Assembly (NCBI GenBank): GCA_017311185.1 | Contig: JAESUZ010005464.1 | Location: 359,001-423,000 of the forward strand | DNA: 64,000 nt | Reading direction: 5' to 3' | From: Proteles cristata cristata | Lineage: Eukaryota > Chordata > Mammalia > Carnivora > Hyaenidae | Shown: one piece after another, positions 13,786 through 26,660 of the stretch | Layout of the letters: each line of letters begins with the position of its first letter | How positions within the stretch are numbered: the first letter of the stretch is position 1 | Program-made: the position numbers and the translations under genes | The notes under the pieces: generated by a model | What the model was told of the DNA's origin: nothing | The model's input: only the letters and a program-made list of their open reading frames with translations | Databases searched by the model: none

Positions 13786-13828
<43 letters not shown>

Positions 13829-13841
13829 TAGATAGATAGAT
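13783..13841. repeat. (GATA)n microsatellite
   Basis: About 14 GATA units with one interruption, directly abutting the T-run of the SINE at 13842. Confidence 0.95.
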
Positions 13842-14044
13842 TTTTTTTTAATGTTTATTTTTTAGAGAGAAAGACAGTGTGAGCAGGGGAGGGGCAGAGA
13901 GATACGGAGACACACTATCCAAAGAAGGCTCCAGACTCTAAGCTGTCAGCACAGAGCCCGACACAGGGCTCGAACCCACGAACTGTGAGATCATGACCTG
14001 GGCTGACGCTGGACACCTCATCGAATGAACCACTCAAGCACCCC
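13842..14044 (-). mobile_element. felid SINE
   Basis: Reverse copy: TTTAATGTTTATTTTTTAGA to GAACCACTCAAGCACCCC. Confidence 0.9.
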
Positions 14045-14317
14045 TCTTTGACAATACTTCCTAACTGGACTTGTTCATCATTGCTGCTCTACCCTAAGTT
14101 ATTATCCACTTCCAGATAAGGAGACTTTCCTGTGTTTTCATTTATATTCAGCATGTGAATCTAACACTAGAAATACACACACGGCTAAATATATAAGCCA
14201 GAAAATATACCCCCTTAAAAACGATGCTTACAGATCAACCGAAACTCCAAATGCAGCCCAGAAAACTTTAATAAAATGTAGTTGACACTCCATTCTAATT
14301 AAGAACTGCCTCTCTCA

Positions 14318-14516
14318 GGGGCGCCTGGGTGCCTCAGTCAGTTAAGCATCCAACTCTTGATTTCAGCTCAGGTCATGATCTCCTGGTTCCTAAGATCAAG
14401 CCCCATGTTGGGCTGTGAGTTGACGGTGCAGAGCCTGCTTGCACCTGCTTGCTCTCTCTGTTCCTACCTTGCTAGTTCACTCTCTCTCAAAATAAGTAAA
14501 ATAAACTTTAAAAAAA
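14318..14516 (+). mobile_element. felid SINE
   Basis: GGGGCGCCTGGGTGCCTCAG head, AACTCTTGATTTCAGCTCAG variant, AAAATAAACTTTAAAA tail. Confidence 0.9.
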
Positions 14517-15141
14517 GTTGCCTCCCCTAATAAAAATAATATAAATAAAACAAAAGCTTTCATTTCAAGAAAACCTGAATTTCACCAGTCAGAACAAGTA
14601 ACGGAGTCTAATCAAATAAAATGACCATTAAATAATCAGTTTGAAAGGATACACTTACATTCCTGTTAACATTCTATACTAGTGATTCAAGAGTAACAGA
14701 CATATTCAATGATACAGCATGGATATACTTTCCCAGAAGAACCTAGTACCATTAACTTTTGGGACCCAACTCTAAAATCTCCCAGAGTCTATTTGACTAA
14801 CCTAAATGCAACTACTTACTTGGCACTTTCTGAATTACTCCTGATCACCTTCTAAAACCAGCAACACCACTATACTTCACTGCTTTCATCATCTTGTTTT
14901 TCAGCCTACCACCTCTTTTTGACCTTGACTTGTCTTAGGATCATAATTTCAACCCTAGCTTCTGCACTGAACTACTGGCTCTGGAATTCAGTGCCTGAAT
15001 TCTGCTTCGATGTCTGCACTACCCTTTCCATTTGGATGAGTCCGGGCTCCTACTCAAGTATCCTTCATTGTGTCTAAGTGGACCCAATTCCAACAACCTC
15101 CACCTATAATAAAGAAACGGTAGATTCAAAAATGCACTCGA

Positions 15142-15341
15142 GGTGCGCCTGGGTGGCTCAGTTGGTCAAGCATCCAACTCTTGATTTCGCCTCAGGTCAT
15201 GATCTCATGGTTAGTGAGTCTGAACCCCACAGAGGGCTCTGCACTGACAACACAGAACCACTTGGGATTCTTTCTCTCCCCTTCGCTGGTTCAAGCTCAC
15301 ACTCTTTCTCAAAATAAATAAATAAAATTTAAATAAAAAAT
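15142..15341 (+). mobile_element. felid SINE with TSD
   Basis: AAAATGCACTCGA precedes and follows the element. The SINE is of the AACTCTTGATTT variant. Confidence 0.92.
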
Positions 15342-15829
15342 AAAATGCACTCGATTACAGAATCACTAGAAAATGAATGTTCAAGGTAGTTCTTAGGGGA
15401 AATACATCATTACTAGGTAATACATGTAGAGTGTATTTCAGATAAAGTCATACTACATACACAGAACACACAGAAAGTCACTGAAGACCTAGTAAGCATA
15501 TGACAGTAACTATCTGAAACTGAATTAGTATATTATAATTGTAACCCTTGAAAATTAAATTGACCACTAAAACAGGAACAAAGAACTAGTGTAAAACAGA
15601 AATCAAGAAGTAAACTGAGAGGGACACATACTTGGAACATAATGTGAAACTCCTCACAGAACAGTTTAATTAGATAATGGCAAATTACTGCCCTTCTGTT
15701 AACATCTTGTTGGTCACACAAGTCAGTCTATATCACAAATGCTCAGCTGAATAAAGTCTCTGGTTTGGCCAGTAGCACAACTACAAAAAAAAAAGGCTTG
15801 AAGCTCAACTTCTTTGTTTGTTTGGTTGG

Positions 15830-15922
15830 TTTTTTAAATTTTAAGAAAGCTCCACATGGTGCTTGAACTCAAGACCCAGAGATTAAGTCACATGTTCTAC
15901 TGACCCAGCCAGTCAAACACCC
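15830..15922 (-). mobile_element. older short carnivore SINE
   Basis: Reverse copy: AGCTCCACATGGTGCTTGAA, GAGATTAAGTCACATG, GACCCAGCCAGTCAAACACC. Confidence 0.7.
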
Positions 15923-16745
15923 CACCCTGGAGCTCAGTTTCTCTCTTTCACCTACAATGGATGTGTGAACAAAGAACCTGTGTTCATTTTCAGGACAGGG
16001 ATCAAGCACATGCTTTGCTTGGGTTTGGTTTCCTTCTCTGACAAGTGCCATGATTTTCAATGTATTTTCTCAAGAAAGCACTTTTGGCCTTGTTCTTTGA
16101 TTTTCATATACATAGTATATATGGGTACAAAGAGTTACAGTAGGCAATTCAAAATAAGAGAATTAAATTATAAATGGTCTCCCAGTTGGTCTAATAATTA
16201 CATACCTAGAAAGGGAGGTAAAGGCAGTTTCTGTATGTATGTAAGAAAGGAAGTAAATAAATAAAGTTTCTGGAGATTAAGTGTCATTTCCATGAAATTC
16301 ACCAAAGATTATTATATTGCATATATCCAAGCATGGACAAAGGAAAAAATTTGTGTTCAATAAGTGCCGGCTAAAATTAGTTGGAAATGTGGTTCTTATG
16401 GAAAAATTCATCCAAGTTATAATACTGAGAGACTTAAGAACATAGAATTTTAAAAGCTATAAATTTGAAAAGGAAAAAACTAGACCAGGAATATTCATGC
16501 TTCTAAATAAAAAAAAAGAAATACAATAATGTGGGTTTTTTTTTTTATTACTGCTTTAACATGTCAGGCAAAAGAATAGCTTAAAGAAACCAAAAACAGA
16601 CCACTCTCATGTCAGTTTTTAAATCCACACATAATATTCTACAGCAAAATACTATGCAACTCTCTGGTAGCTTAGATCACTTCTTACTAACTGTGAGAAG
16701 CCCTTATGGATTGTCAGGTTCACCTTATAGAAGAATAGACCCTCA

Positions 16746-16950
16746 GGGCACCTGGGTGGCTCAGTCAGTTAAGGGTCTGACTTCGGCTCAAGTCACGACC
16801 TCACGGTTCATGGGTTCGAGCCCTGCATCAGGCTCTGTGTTGACGGCTCAGAGCCTGGAACCTGCTTTAGATTCTGTCTCCCCCTCTCTCTGCCCATCTC
16901 TGCCTGCACTCTGTCTTTCTCACAAAAATAAAAAGAAATATTAAAAAGAA
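16746..16950 (+). mobile_element. felid SINE with TSD
   Basis: AGGGCACCTGGGTGGCTCAG head; AGAATAGAC occurs on both sides. Confidence 0.9.
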
Positions 16951-18159
16951 TTTTTTTTTAAAGAATAGACACAACAAACACAGATTGAAATTTTTCCCTA
17001 ATGCACACACTGTAATACCCTAGATGGAAATGAGGTAGTAAAGGAAAATGAAAAATGAACACAAGAAATCCATGCCAAATGACAAGCCTTTTCTTAACTC
17101 AGCACTCAGGACTAACATTTCACTTCAAAGAACCATGATTATTTAGAAAAACAAACAAACTACAGGGGGTGAAACAGAAAAGCCATTTAGTTCTTCACCT
17201 ACAGCCAGATAACCTCACAGAAACTATTCTATACAAAACTGTGATTTCTAACATAACCACAAAACAAAGATTTTTAAATCCCCCAGACAAGACCTACTCT
17301 ACATGGACAGCCAGGCCAAGTATGGCCACTGGTTGAGCCCTGTACTGGAAGACACCGGAAGCATCTTCTGAACAGCTGTCTGGTGGCAGCTGGACACCAC
17401 TCCACACTAGAGCAATTATTTAAGTGACTATCAATGCAGCTTCTGAGGCTCTTCACATCTAGAGTTCAAAATCAACATGCCCTTGGCTATCTAGCCATGG
17501 TCTAAGCTTTTAGAGAAAAAATAAACTTCACTTTTAATTTAAGGTAAGGATTATTAACATGTCCAAACACAAACCTTCTGTCTTAAAACTAATGTTTCAA
17601 ATAACAATGGACTCAAAATGCATATTAAATAAGCATTTGCTCCAACAGTCATTCACCAGCTTCAATTCTGTCCCCAAAGTATCTCCCCTTACAAGGGAAA
17701 AAGGAATGGAATCTACAATATTTTTACTGAGGAAAATAAATGAATTTCTCTCCCATTAAGCTAAATGTAATACACAAAATCTCTAGAAAGTCATATGATC
17801 ACAATTTCCATTAACAAGGGTCTCCTCTGGCACAAGTAAAAGGACTAAGATGCTTCTGTATAAATTCAAAAGCTGAAATTGATCATTTTTCTTGGGAGTA
17901 AATTCTGCTATTTATTTAATAAGCTGACCAATCAACAAATTAGCAATAATCCAATCAGAGTCAGGCAAACCCTAATTGAAATTACATTATAATTAGGAAA
18001 AATACCAAATAAGACTCAAACTGAACCACACATCTATTTCTTCAAACAAAAGACATTCACATAGTTACTTCTGTGCTTGCTTATAGTGTACACTTAGAGC
18101 TTAAATCCTAATAAAAATGACTTATTAAGGAAAAATTAAAACAACCACTAATCTTAACT

Positions 18160-18290
18160 GTGTGCCTGACCATTGATCAGAGGGCTTGGAAACCAGCAGT
18201 GAACAAAATATAAGTCCCTGCTCTTATGGAAGGTACTTTCAGGTGGGTAGAGGTACACAATAAACACATTTATATATGGCAGAGGTAACC
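18160..18290 (-). repeat. L2 fragment
   Basis: AGCAGTGAACAAAATATAAG and GTCCCTGCTCTTATGGAAGG followed by ACACAATAAACAC match the antisense L2 3' region. Confidence 0.5.
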
Positions 18291-19599
18291 AATACTTTGA
18301 AGGAAATTAAATCAGAATGCAAAGTTAGAAATTACTAGTATGATTATTTTACTGCTCCTCTACGGGTTTCATACAACTTAATCTTCCAGGAAAATAGCCT
18401 CCTACAAAAATGGTAATCGTTAAGCCAATAATTATCTTAGGAGAGAGCCTAGTGAGCACTAGAAAAATATACTAACACAACAGGAAACAAAGTCAGACAC
18501 TAACCCTGTCCACAAAGAGATTCCACTCTCATAAGGGAATCGATCAATCATCTAGAATTGTCTTAATCAACACATCAAATTTGTCAGCAACCTTCTTGAT
18601 ACACAGTGCTCCAAGAGTACATGATACAACTTCAGGGTAAAAATGCCACATTGAACAAGACTCCAAAAGCCCAACTAAAACAAGCAAAGGCACAAATTCA
18701 CCATGACAAAAACAAAGAGGAAATGACAAAATTTTGGAAGCTGAACATGGATGGATGAGTGAAAATGAGCCATCATTTTCAAAACAGGAGTGCTGAATCC
18801 TAAGCCAGACACAGTGACATGTGAGAAGTAACCTACTTTATACTGCAGATACTGTGATCACAAGAGATACCTTGGTAACTGTGAAGTAGAACTAGCTGGT
18901 TAACTCCGAAGTAGAACCAGCTGCAAATCTATTCAGAAGCAAAGCAGACAACTACTGCACACCATGCTCCTGGGCCAATGGACCCTCATCCACTGTGGCA
19001 AAAGATGAAAGGCTTCCTCTCTGAGGAGCGCAGGGCAGGATCCTAGACCTGGCAGTTACACCACATACCTGAAGGCAGCAGCACCGCATGAAGAGCAGGG
19101 GAACCCAGTGGACTCTACAGATGCTGAGAGGCCCTCTCCTCAGCTCATAGCAGGCTGGGCAGCAAAGCCCAAGGAAGACTTGAAAACACTGACAGTGGGT
19201 ATTCCCAGCGGCATGATCCTGCCATATCACCCACAGTGAAGCTTGGTCAAGAAGCTCCACTCACGCACAGAGCTTTCCATCAGCTCCTGACAATCACTTC
19301 TGAATACAAAGGGACATACAACAGTCATCAGACATCCGAGAAAAACTCACATGGATTAATTCACCCAACATCCATTCCATCCTTCTAGCTGTGCTTTCCA
19401 AAACTGCAAAGGTAAAAACTATATTTTCCAGAATCTCTAGTAGGTAGGATTTTGGAGGAAAACGAGGTCTTCTAATGCACCAAAAGCAATATGGAAGAAG
19501 GAAGTACCGTGGGACCTCCTTCTTGGTCTTTGCGGCAATCTTCCTGCTGACAACCAGTCATTAAAACCTGAAGCTTTCCTGTCCTTATGTCAATAACAC

Positions 19600-20775
19600 A
19601 CATATTATGGACTCTGAAGTAAATTTTAACATCAGGAACTGAGTTCTCCAATTTTGTTTTTTGCCAAGATTGTTTTGGCTATTCTGGGTACCACACATTT
19701 CTGTATGAATTCTAAGCTTAACTTGTCAACGTCTGCAAAAAGGCAGCTGTGGTTTTGATAGAGATTGCAAAGAATCTGCAGGTCAATTTGAAGAGAAATG
19801 CCACCTCAACATCTTTTAACCCATAAACATGGGATATCTATCCATTTATTTAGGTCTTCTTTAACTTAAAGCTTTCAGTGTCAAGTCTTTCAATTTATTC
19901 CTATGTATTTTATTCTCTCGATGCTATTGAAAATGGAGTTTTCTTACCTTTATTTTTAGATTGTTCATTCTTCATTGCTAACATACAGAAATATAGTTGA
20001 CTTCTCTGTATATTGCTCCCATGCCGTAAACTTTGCTGAGCTTATTAGTTCTCAAGAGTTTTGCTTTTGGGTTTTTTTTTTTTTTGTTTTGTTTTTTATT
20101 AAATTCCTTAGGATTTCCTATGAAAGCATGGCACCTGCAAATAAAAACAGTTTTACCACTTCTTTCCTAATGTGAATGCCTTTTACTTCTTTTTCTTGCC
20201 TAACTGCCCTGGCTAGAACCCCCAGTACACTGCTGAATGCTAACAAGTAGGGAGAGTAGGCATCCTGGGCTTGTTTCTGATTTTAAGAAGAAAGCAGCCA
20301 GTCTTCACCATAAAGTATAATAGCCAAATATTTTTTATAGATATTCTTCATCAGGGTAAGTAGCTCCCTTTTAGTCCTCATTTGAATATCTTTATCATGA
20401 AAGAGTAATGCACTTTGTCAAATGTTTCTTATGCATCTATTGAAAGGGTTTTTGCCCGATTCTATTAATATCGTTTATTACACTACTGACTTTCATACAC
20501 CGAACCAACCCTGCATTCCCAAGATAAAAACCACAAGGTCAGGGCACCTGGGGGGCTCAGCTGATTAAGCAGCAGCTCAGGTCTTGATCGCAGGGTTGGG
20601 AGTTCAAGCTTTGCCTGCATTGGGTTCCAGGCTGGGCATGGAGCCTACTTGGAAAAAAATAAAAATAAAAAAATCCACATGGAGATAGTATATAGTCCTT
20701 TTACATGTTGGTAGGTGTGGTTTGCTAGTATTTTGTCAGAAATTTTTGCACTTATATTTAAAAGAGACACTGGTA
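19600..20775 (-). mobile_element. old L1 ORF2 fragment, SINE-interrupted
   Basis: Antisense ORF2-derived blocks in the usual order: GATTGTTTTGGCTATTCTGG, TTGATAGAGATTGCAAAGAA, GGCATCCTGGGCTTGTTTCT, then the region near CCAACCCTGCATTCCC, continuing after the nested SINE with GTGGTTTGCTAGTATTTTGT. Many stops and shifts. Confidence 0.75.
20542..20670 (+). mobile_element. older short carnivore SINE nested in L1
   Basis: AGGGCACCTGGGGGGCTCAG head and no CT-rich tract; GAGCCTACTTGG and A-rich tail. It splits the L1 at 19600-20775. Confidence 0.8.
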
Positions 20776-21069
20776 CGTGACATTTTTCTTAAATTTTTCC
20801 AGTGTCCCAATGTCCACTCTCCAGTTTGCTAGGTGTCATGAGGCAGGTGTTTGCCACAGGAGTGGCAGCTTCCTGGTGCTGAACTGTAGCTATATACTGT
20901 TTTTCTTTCAATTCAGTGGCTTCAGTGGTGGCCTCAGACGTATAAGCTGCCAAAATCTACAGTGTTCTAGGCATCATTCCATCTCTCTAACCCTTTTAAT
21001 AATTTTTTCTAAACACCTGCATCCCATATCGGTTTCTTTTCTGCTTAAAATATCTAGTGGTTTCCATTT

Positions 21070-22060
21070 CCTGCAATGACAGACACAAAAGACTTAAATA
21101 AATAGAAAAAGAAATTAACTTGGAGCAAACAGGAACTATGAAGGGAAAAAAGACTTCTGAAAAGGTAAGAGAAAGTACTGCATCCACGAAATTTAAACAA
21201 GATCAAGATACTACAGGAAACATCCAGAGACTAAAAAGCAGCTTTCAGAAATTCAAAACAGGACAGCAAACACTGGAAGGTAAAACAGAGAACATCTAGT
21301 AGAGGAAAAAAAGTTTTAAATGAGAAAAAGACCCAATTTAAGAAATCCAACATCTGAATCACAAGAGTCTCAGAAAGTAATAAAATAGGAGAAAATCATG
21401 AATAAAAGAATGTTTTAACTTTATGTCTTTATTTTGAGAGAGAGAGAATCCCAAGCAGGCTCCGCATTGTTAGTGCAGAGCCCCACGTGTGGCTCAATCT
21501 TACAAACCACGAGAATATGACCTGAGCCAAGAACAAGAGTCAGATGTTCAACCAAGTGAGCCACATGTCACCTCAAATAATTTTTTTAAAGCTGTCAAGG
21601 ACTGAAGGACATGAATTTCCAGACTGAAAACCTATTACCACATGACCAGCACAATGGAAGAAAAAGAGATCCTCATCAAGGGACATTCTTAGGAAATTTC
21701 AGAACTGGGCCAAAAAAGGATGCTGTAAGCTTTTTAACTTTTCATAGTGCTTCGTAGCAACAACAAAAGCTAGAAAAACTGTACAGCAGGACTTTAAAAT
21801 CCTAGGAAATATTCTTTACAACTAAGAATTCTATAGGCAAACTACCAATGATAATGCAACATAACTAGCCACAGAGAAGAGCAGAAGCCTCCAAATGTTA
21901 TTTCTTCAATAACATAAAGCTAATCTTAAAAAACCTCATGATTCCAAATGACTTGATGGTGATGGGTTAACATTTAGTATCACGTCTTTCTATGTAATTA
22001 GATAAAACTAAGTGGGAATAAATGCTATTTTCATAAGTGATAAAAAAGATAGCATAGGGA
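21070..22060 (+). mobile_element. HAL1/L1M-like fragment
   Basis: A-rich sequence with blocks typical of half-L1/L1M: GAAATTTCAGAACTGGGCCA, AACAACAAAAGCTAGAAA, GAATTCTATAGGCAAACTA. A SINE is nested at 21415-21571. Family call is tentative. Confidence 0.5.
21415..21571 (-). mobile_element. felid SINE, diverged
   Basis: Reverse copy with a short GA tract: TTTATTTTGAGAGAGAGAGA to GTGAGCCACATGTCACCT. Confidence 0.8.
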
Positions 22061-22489
22061 AGAAAAACTAATGACCATATTCTGAGTTCTGCTGGAGACT
22101 ATGTTCATAGCGCGTACAGACATTTCTGCCATAACACAATATATTTGTTCCTGAAAACTCTTCCCCTGTGCAGACACTAAAGTAACAGATCAAATGGAAA
22201 AATAAAGTTGGAACAATCCTCTCAAAACCTGAGCAGTTGTGTAACAAGAGCAACAGCAATAATATAAAACTAGTACCTCCGGAAATGATCTGGACAACCC
22301 AGGCAGGGAGTTGAGTGTGGCTATAACTACCTCAAGAGATACTTATAAATGCACCAGAGTGGTCATGCTGGCTTGCAGGAACTGAGACAAAAGAGAAAGA
22401 AGTAGAGCTCGGAACTCACCAGGGGGAATGTACCTGTTTGGGAGAGGGAATGCTGGGAGCAGCACTCATGTTTAATCTTCTTAAGATAA

Positions 22490-22830
22490 AGGTGAAAAGC
22501 AGAAACAGACTCATAAATACAGAGAACAAACAGATGGTTGCCAGAGGGGAGGGACGTTGGGGGATGGGCAAAATGGCTGAAGGGGACAGGGAAATCCACT
22601 TCCAGTTACTGAGTGAGTCGTCACTCGGATAAAGGCACAGTAGAGGGAATACAGTGAGTGGTATTGTCACCGAGCTGTACAATGGTACTGAAGTAGTCAC
22701 ACCCTAAGAGACAGCAGCTACACTTGTGGTGAGCATAGCTTAAGTACAGGAGCGTGGAATCACTATGCTGAATACCTGAAACTAATGTAACAGTCTGTCA
22801 ACTATACTTCAATTAAAAAATAATAAATAA
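22490..22830 (+). mobile_element. L1MA-type LINE-1 3' end
   Basis: Sense L1 3'UTR: CAGAAACAGACTCATAAATA, GATGGTTGCCAGAGGGGAGG, CCTGAAACTAATGTAACA, CAACTATACTTCAATTAAAA. Confidence 0.8.
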
Positions 22831-22991
22831 AAATACAATAACATGGAGCTGAAAGTGGAACTGAAGGCTTTCTCTACCTCTAAATTCTACTTTTGACCTT
22901 CTGGTTCCCCTTTACTAGGAAAAGTCATATATAAATCAATACAACCTCCAATTACAGTAATATCATTTCCTCTATTTAAAAGCCAAATATG

Positions 22992-23201
22992 GGGGCGCCT
23001 AGGTGGCTTAGTCAGTTAAGCGTCCGACTTTCGCTTAGGTCATGATCTCACGGTTCGTGGGTTCGAGCCCCGCGTCGGGCTCTGTGCTGACTGCCAGCTC
23101 AGAGCCTGGAGCCTGTTTCAGTCTGACTCCCTCTCTCTCTGACCTTCCCCTGCTCACGCTGTCTCTCTCTATCCTAGAAATAAATAAAAATATTTTTTAA
23201 A
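22992..23201 (+). mobile_element. felid SINE, young subfamily, perfect TSD
   Basis: AAAGCCAAATATG precedes and follows. The GACTTTCGCTTAGGTC and CCTAGAAATAAATAAA diagnostic stretches are present. It is antisense to LMNB1, so the transcript reads TTTATTTATTTCTAG|GA, a splice-acceptor-like string. Confidence 0.95.
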
Positions 23202-24079
23202 AAAAGCCAAATATGAGCTAACTGGTGTTAAGGAGCATCTGTAGCACCACACTAAATTAATACTTTAAATTCCAGAAAACTGATCTAAACTAGTACAAAA
23301 TACAATGTACTAGAACAGTAAGAGGAAGAAAATGTGTTATGAAGAACACACTGAAGATCTCAATTCCCCATCTTCCATAGCACAAAGTCAATGTCATTTA
23401 GATAAAAATTGCAAATGAGCAGTGAAAATATGTGAAGGTAATTTTTTTTTAGGAGATGCCTTGGGAGAATCCCTGGAGTCCTTTAATTATGCACACACAT
23501 ACACACTGTTGTACAGTCCTGGCTTTTTTTTCCCAAGGCTCAAATTGCAGACATCTGTGAGAAGGACTTCCCTAAAAAATGGATGCAGTGGACATCAGAG
23601 AGATGAGGCGTTAACCCAAGGATGAGAGACGTCCAAACAAAGGAAATCACTTTTGCAAAGGCCCTCTTACGAGGGAGCATAATAAACAAGGTTGAATAAA
23701 GGACTTCAGAGTGAGGAGAGAGAGCAAGACCAGGTATGGTGGGAGACGCAGCTGGAGTCAGAAAGCAGCCGGCTCATGTGGGAAGAACTGAGGTAGGATG
23801 ACCATTATGTCCCAGTTTGCACAGGACAATCTCCATTCATACCAACTGTCCCAGGGTAATTTATACCTCCCTCTTTCACACACAAAAGTATCCCTGTTTG
23901 GATGCTAAATTATATGGTCCCCTTGCAGTTACGTAATACTGAGGGTCTTAGTCTTTCTCCTAGAAGTTACTGAAGAGCCTTAATTAAGCAAAGTGGGTGA
24001 AGTACAGTATCTAAGAGGGATAACTGTTCTGGTCCCTTACCCAATGCTTTGTGATATAAAGTTCAAATGAGAATCTATT

Positions 24080-24292
24080 GTTTTTTTAATGTTTTTTTAT
24101 TCCTTTATTTTTTTTTCTTTTTTTGAGAGTGTGAGCAAGTAAGGGAGGGGGAGAGAGGGAGACAGAGAATCCAAAGCAGGCACCAGGCTCCTAGCTGTCA
24201 GCACTGAGCCCGACACACAGCTCGAACCTACAAACCGTGAGATTATGACCTGAGCCGAAGTCAGAAACTTACCAAATGAGCCACCCAGTGCC
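24080..24292 (-). mobile_element. felid SINE with TSD
   Basis: Reverse copy ending GCCACCCAGTGCCC; TGAGAATCTA on both sides. Confidence 0.9.
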
Positions 24293-24349
24293 CTGAGAAT
24301 CTACTTTAAATAAACCTTAAAGAATGTCTCCTCTTCACAGCCAACATTC

Positions 24350-25127
24350 TGTACAAGTGATCTCCTAATCTTTCTTCCCACTCCTTCCTTAATTAGAGTT
24401 AGTGGCTTTGATCGCACTGCCCTTTATTAGCATTACTCACTCCTCACAATCAGCAATAATCTGCCAGCCACCAAAGTTAATAGATAACTTTTAGGACTCC
24501 TCAAACCAAAACTATCCTAGCATTCTTTTATAAATCTGTCCCAGGACTCAATCTTGTCCTACTTCTCTGGCTATTGTTTACCATCTCCACTGTGGGTTTT
24601 CCTTTCTTTACCTAGTCCACATATGAAGATGTTTTCCAGGTCTTTGCCCCTCTTCTCCTTTGTCTTTATACGCACATATCACGCCTCCAACTGTATCTCC
24701 ATTCAAAGTCTCTCCACAGAGCTGCAGGCAAGTACTCTAGATTGCCCTGTGACACCCCTACCTGGAAGTCCAACAAGCACCGCTAACTCACACTACCCCT
24801 GAGTAGGTTCTCTAAACCAGGCCCTTATCCATCAAGGTCTAATGGCAATACTTCCCCAGACACCCATGCAGTCACCCTAAACTCTTCTCCCGAGTCGCCC
24901 ATGCTTAGGATCTCTTAAATTCACTTTCTATCCTTTAGCACTGCCTGCCTGAGCTCAGGGGCCGCCTCAAGTGTCCTTACCAGTGTTTTATCTGTACTCG
25001 TGGTTTCCTCCACAAAATGGCCAGACCATTCAGCTGTTCATGTCACTTTTCTACCTGAAATTCTTGAGGCTCTTCATTTCCTAAAATCCAACTGCCCTCT
25101 ACCACACACATACGTCCATACGTGCGT

Positions 25128-25161
<34 letters not shown>

Positions 25162-25500
25162 CTCCAGGCAAACCATTCTCTCTTAATGCTTTCCAGCTAA
25201 CTCCTAATTACTTACCTCCCCAAACTCAGCCTAGTTCCCCCGGGATGTCTTTCAAAACTTCAGAAGGCTCCTAGTTTGCCTGAGACTTTTCTTCCACAGG
25301 ACCACGTAGATATTGCTATCATGCCACATGTTACACTGTATTAATATACCACATTTACAGTATCACAATAATGTAGAGTTTGTTTTCTGCTTTGCCCACA
25401 AGACTGTAAGCAACTTGATAACAAGAACTGAGCGTCTTAGCATCTGGTTCAAGGCCTGGTATATAGTATTATTCCACAAATGTGTGCTGAATAAAAAATG
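24350..25500 (+). repeat. L2 element, long diverged copy
   Basis: L2 sense order: CTCTTC/CCAACTGTATCTCC-like blocks, GGCCAGACCATTCAGCTGTT region, CACAAGACTGTAAGCAACTT and a 3' end CACAAATGTGTGCTGAATAA. It contains a (CA)n at 25130-25159. Confidence 0.55.
25130..25159. repeat. (CA)n microsatellite
   Basis: About 15 CA units within the L2-derived region. Confidence 0.95.
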
Positions 25501-25968
25501 AGAAGAACATTTCTCAAAAAAAAATTTTTTTAACTAGAAAACATTTCTCTCATGAGTATTAAAGATGTAAGAGATTTTAATTCCTCTTAAATTTGTTAAG
25601 GCATAGAGTAAACTAGGAAAAGTAGCCTTCTAAGAAGGAAGATAAAAGAAGTCTGTTTCAGTAAGTCATCTTCATTTTTTTCTTATGAGCAGATGAAGCC
25701 CTCAGTATTTCAAACAGCTGCTTCCATTACTGTACCCTCTTGACAAATCCAAAATCACCTCCTGGGGGCTATGAACTATCACGGTGAAAAATACACATCC
25801 AATACTATTTGCAAAAGTAACAACCAAATGGACCTGAAAATAGCTGTCCTATGTACGACTCCAAGTCCCAACCCAATGACAGTGCCTGGTGAGCCTGCTT
25901 CAGGTGGGTAAACCAAAACAATGCCTGCAGAACAGCACTGATATAAGGATTAAAAGAAATGACACATG

Positions 25969-26072
25969 GAGGGGTGGGCTGGCTCATACCATAGAGCATG
26001 CAACTCTATCTCAGAGTTGAGTTCAAGCCCAACATTGGCCGTAGAGCATACTTATAAATAAATAAATAAATA
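25969..26072 (+). mobile_element. older short carnivore SINE
   Basis: GGGTGGGCTGGCTCATAC head, TAGAGCATGCAACTC, GAGTTCAAGCCC B-box, (AAAT)n tail. Confidence 0.75.
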
Positions 26073-26104
26073 ATCCATGTAAAAACTCTCTGACAAGGCT
26101 GGAA

Positions 26105-26410
26105 GACAGAGCTAGGACCAATTCTAGTCTGCCACTTATCTGCTAAGCTCCCCGAGCCTGAAGTTTCCTCACTCATCAAACAGGGTTATCACACTGCTTA
26201 AAAGACAGTGTCCAAAACACATATAGCTGAGTGCCTAGCAAACATGTTAAGCACGAAATGAATGGCAGCGCTTTCTGTCCTGTATCTTGGACAAGTACTT
26301 TAATCTCTCTTGCTCGCAATTTCTGTATCCATAAATCAAGTAGGTTAGATGACATGATCCAAGACCCCTTCCAGCAGCAAAAGGGCTCTGATTTTATCTG
26401 TGGTTAATTA
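26105..26410 (+). repeat. two MIR-family fragments in tandem
   Basis: First copy: GTCTGCCACTTATCTGCTAA and GTTTCCTCACTCATCAAACA. Second: TTGGACAAGTACTTTAATCT, then GACCCCTTCCAGCAGC (MIR3-like). Confidence 0.6.
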
Positions 26411-26446
26411 ATGTGGATGCAGTGAAGGCAAAAAGTTATATTTAAG

Positions 26447-26660
26447 GGTTTCCTGGGTGGCTCAGTTTGCTGAGCGTCCGACTTCGGCTCAGGTCATGAT
26501 CTCACTATTTGTGAGCTCGAACCCAGATCGGGCTCTGTGCGGACAGCTCAGAGCCTGAAGCCTGCTTCCAATTCTGAGTCTCCCTCTCTCACTGCCCCTC
26601 TCTTGCTCATGCTCTCTCTCTCTCTCTCTCTCAAAAATAAACAAACATTAAAAAAAATTT
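26447..26660 (+). mobile_element. felid SINE
   Basis: GGGTTTCCTGGGTGGCTCAG head, GACTTCGGCTCAGGTC, CAAAAATAAACAAACATT tail. Confidence 0.9.

Noticed and set aside
13783..13841. CRISPR-like or regulatory tandem array
   Set aside because: Plain GATA microsatellite with no spacers.
18480..19400. Possible processed pseudogene in LMNB1 intron 1
   Set aside because: Composition is somewhat richer in GC near 19.0-19.3 kb and open in short frames, but no protein family was recognised and no poly(A) or TSD seen.
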